This document shows positions 5,344 to 5,415 of a stretch of 5,415 nt of DNA, in pieces; positions within the stretch are counted from its first letter, which is position 1, and every line of letters begins with the position of its first letter. The DNA comes from Bdellovibrionales bacterium (GTDB taxonomy: Bacteria; Bdellovibrionota; UBA1018; CAIPTA01). The stretch spans positions 1 to 5,415 of the forward strand of contig JAKFYM010000334.1 of assembly GCA_021730855.1 (NCBI GenBank), read 5' to 3'. The notes under the pieces were generated by a model that saw only the letters and a program-made list of their open reading frames with translations, made no database searches and was not told the origin of the DNA. Both the position numbers and the translations under genes were made by a program.

Positions 5344-5367
5344 CGCGCCCGGAGGGATTCGACCCAC
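5344..5367 (-). other. tRNA-Arg 3'-end-like remnant
   Basis: Read on the minus strand, GGGTCGAATCCCTCCGGGCGCG matches the T arm and acceptor 3' strand typical of bacterial tRNA-Arg genes (GGTTCGAATCCCTCCGGGCGCG, from memory), but one T of the TTC loop is missing. The terminal triplet is TCA, not CCA, and the T-stem has one mismatch. The sequence before it forms a GC-rich palindrome instead of anticodon and variable arms, so it is not an intact tRNA. Such 3' ends are commonly left at integration sites of mobile elements. Confidence 0.4.
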
Positions 5368-5415
5368 TACACTCCCGCCCCCTCCGGGGCGGTCGTTGCG
5401 TGGGCTCTCCTCCGG
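5349..5415. repeat. 67-bp imperfect palindrome, cut by the window edge
   Basis: Three nested pairs of arms are visible: CCGGAGG/CCTCCGG (5349-5355 with 5409-5415), CCCAC/GTGGG (5363-5367 with 5400-5404), and CCGCCCC/GGGGCGG (5375-5381 with 5386-5392) around a CTCC loop. Two unpaired bubbles separate them, the inner one of seven bases on each side. Left of the outer arm comes GACGCGC, so pairing could continue beyond the right edge. It is very GC-rich, unlike the AT-rich DNA beside it. It may be a dispersed repeat of REP or MITE type or an attachment-site structure. Confidence 0.55.

Noticed and set aside
5344..5415. A functional tRNA-Arg gene on the minus strand
   Set aside because: The T loop lacks a base, CCA is replaced by TCA, and the place of the anticodon and variable arms is taken by a GC-rich palindrome.
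5349..5415. An integron attC site
   Set aside because: Neither the GTTRRRY nor the RYYYAAC core box is found at the expected positions, and there is no cassette array in the window.

Overview
The window looks like chromosome from a Gram-negative bacterium. Several proteins begin with Sec signal peptides and one with a lipoprotein signal, and most starts have GGAGG-type ribosome-binding sites. The many small exported hypothetical proteins, next to an OmpR-type winged-helix protein without a receiver domain, recall Bdellovibrionota or former deltaproteobacteria. That taxonomic guess is inference, at low to moderate confidence.

Left part (1-3611, GC-rich, about 60% in a hand-counted line). A 5'-truncated regulator with two winged-helix domains runs off the left edge. 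It overlaps by ATGA a 146-residue exported protein, so the two are probably one translationally coupled operon. A convergent gene for a tiny exported peptide with six cysteines follows. Next come a complete alpha/beta hydrolase with an intact Ser-Asp-His triad, a convergent helical exported protein, and a lipoprotein. Exported products dominate, and convergent neighbours are separated by only 8 and 5 bases.

Right part (about 3612-5343, clearly AT-richer, about 37-38% in hand-counted lines). A polytopic membrane protein of unknown function is followed by a brnTA type II toxin-antitoxin operon, all on the minus strand. The brnTA promoter has a consensus -10, a TTGAAT -35 and a perfect 17-bp inverted repeat that exactly fills the spacer. 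The predicted transcription start falls on the GTG start codon of brnT.

Right edge (5344-5415). Composition returns abruptly to GC-rich. The sequence here resembles the 3' end of a tRNA-Arg (T arm plus acceptor strand) fused into a 67-bp imperfect palindrome cut by the window edge. Together with the GC shift and the toxin-antitoxin pair, this suggests an acquired segment with a boundary near 5344, but the other boundary is not defined and no integrase is present. I see no CRISPR array, rRNA, intact tRNA or transposase gene. No strong new system is evident. The best leads are the brnTA control region, the tRNA-like palindrome, and the uncharacterised dual winged-helix/exported-protein pair.
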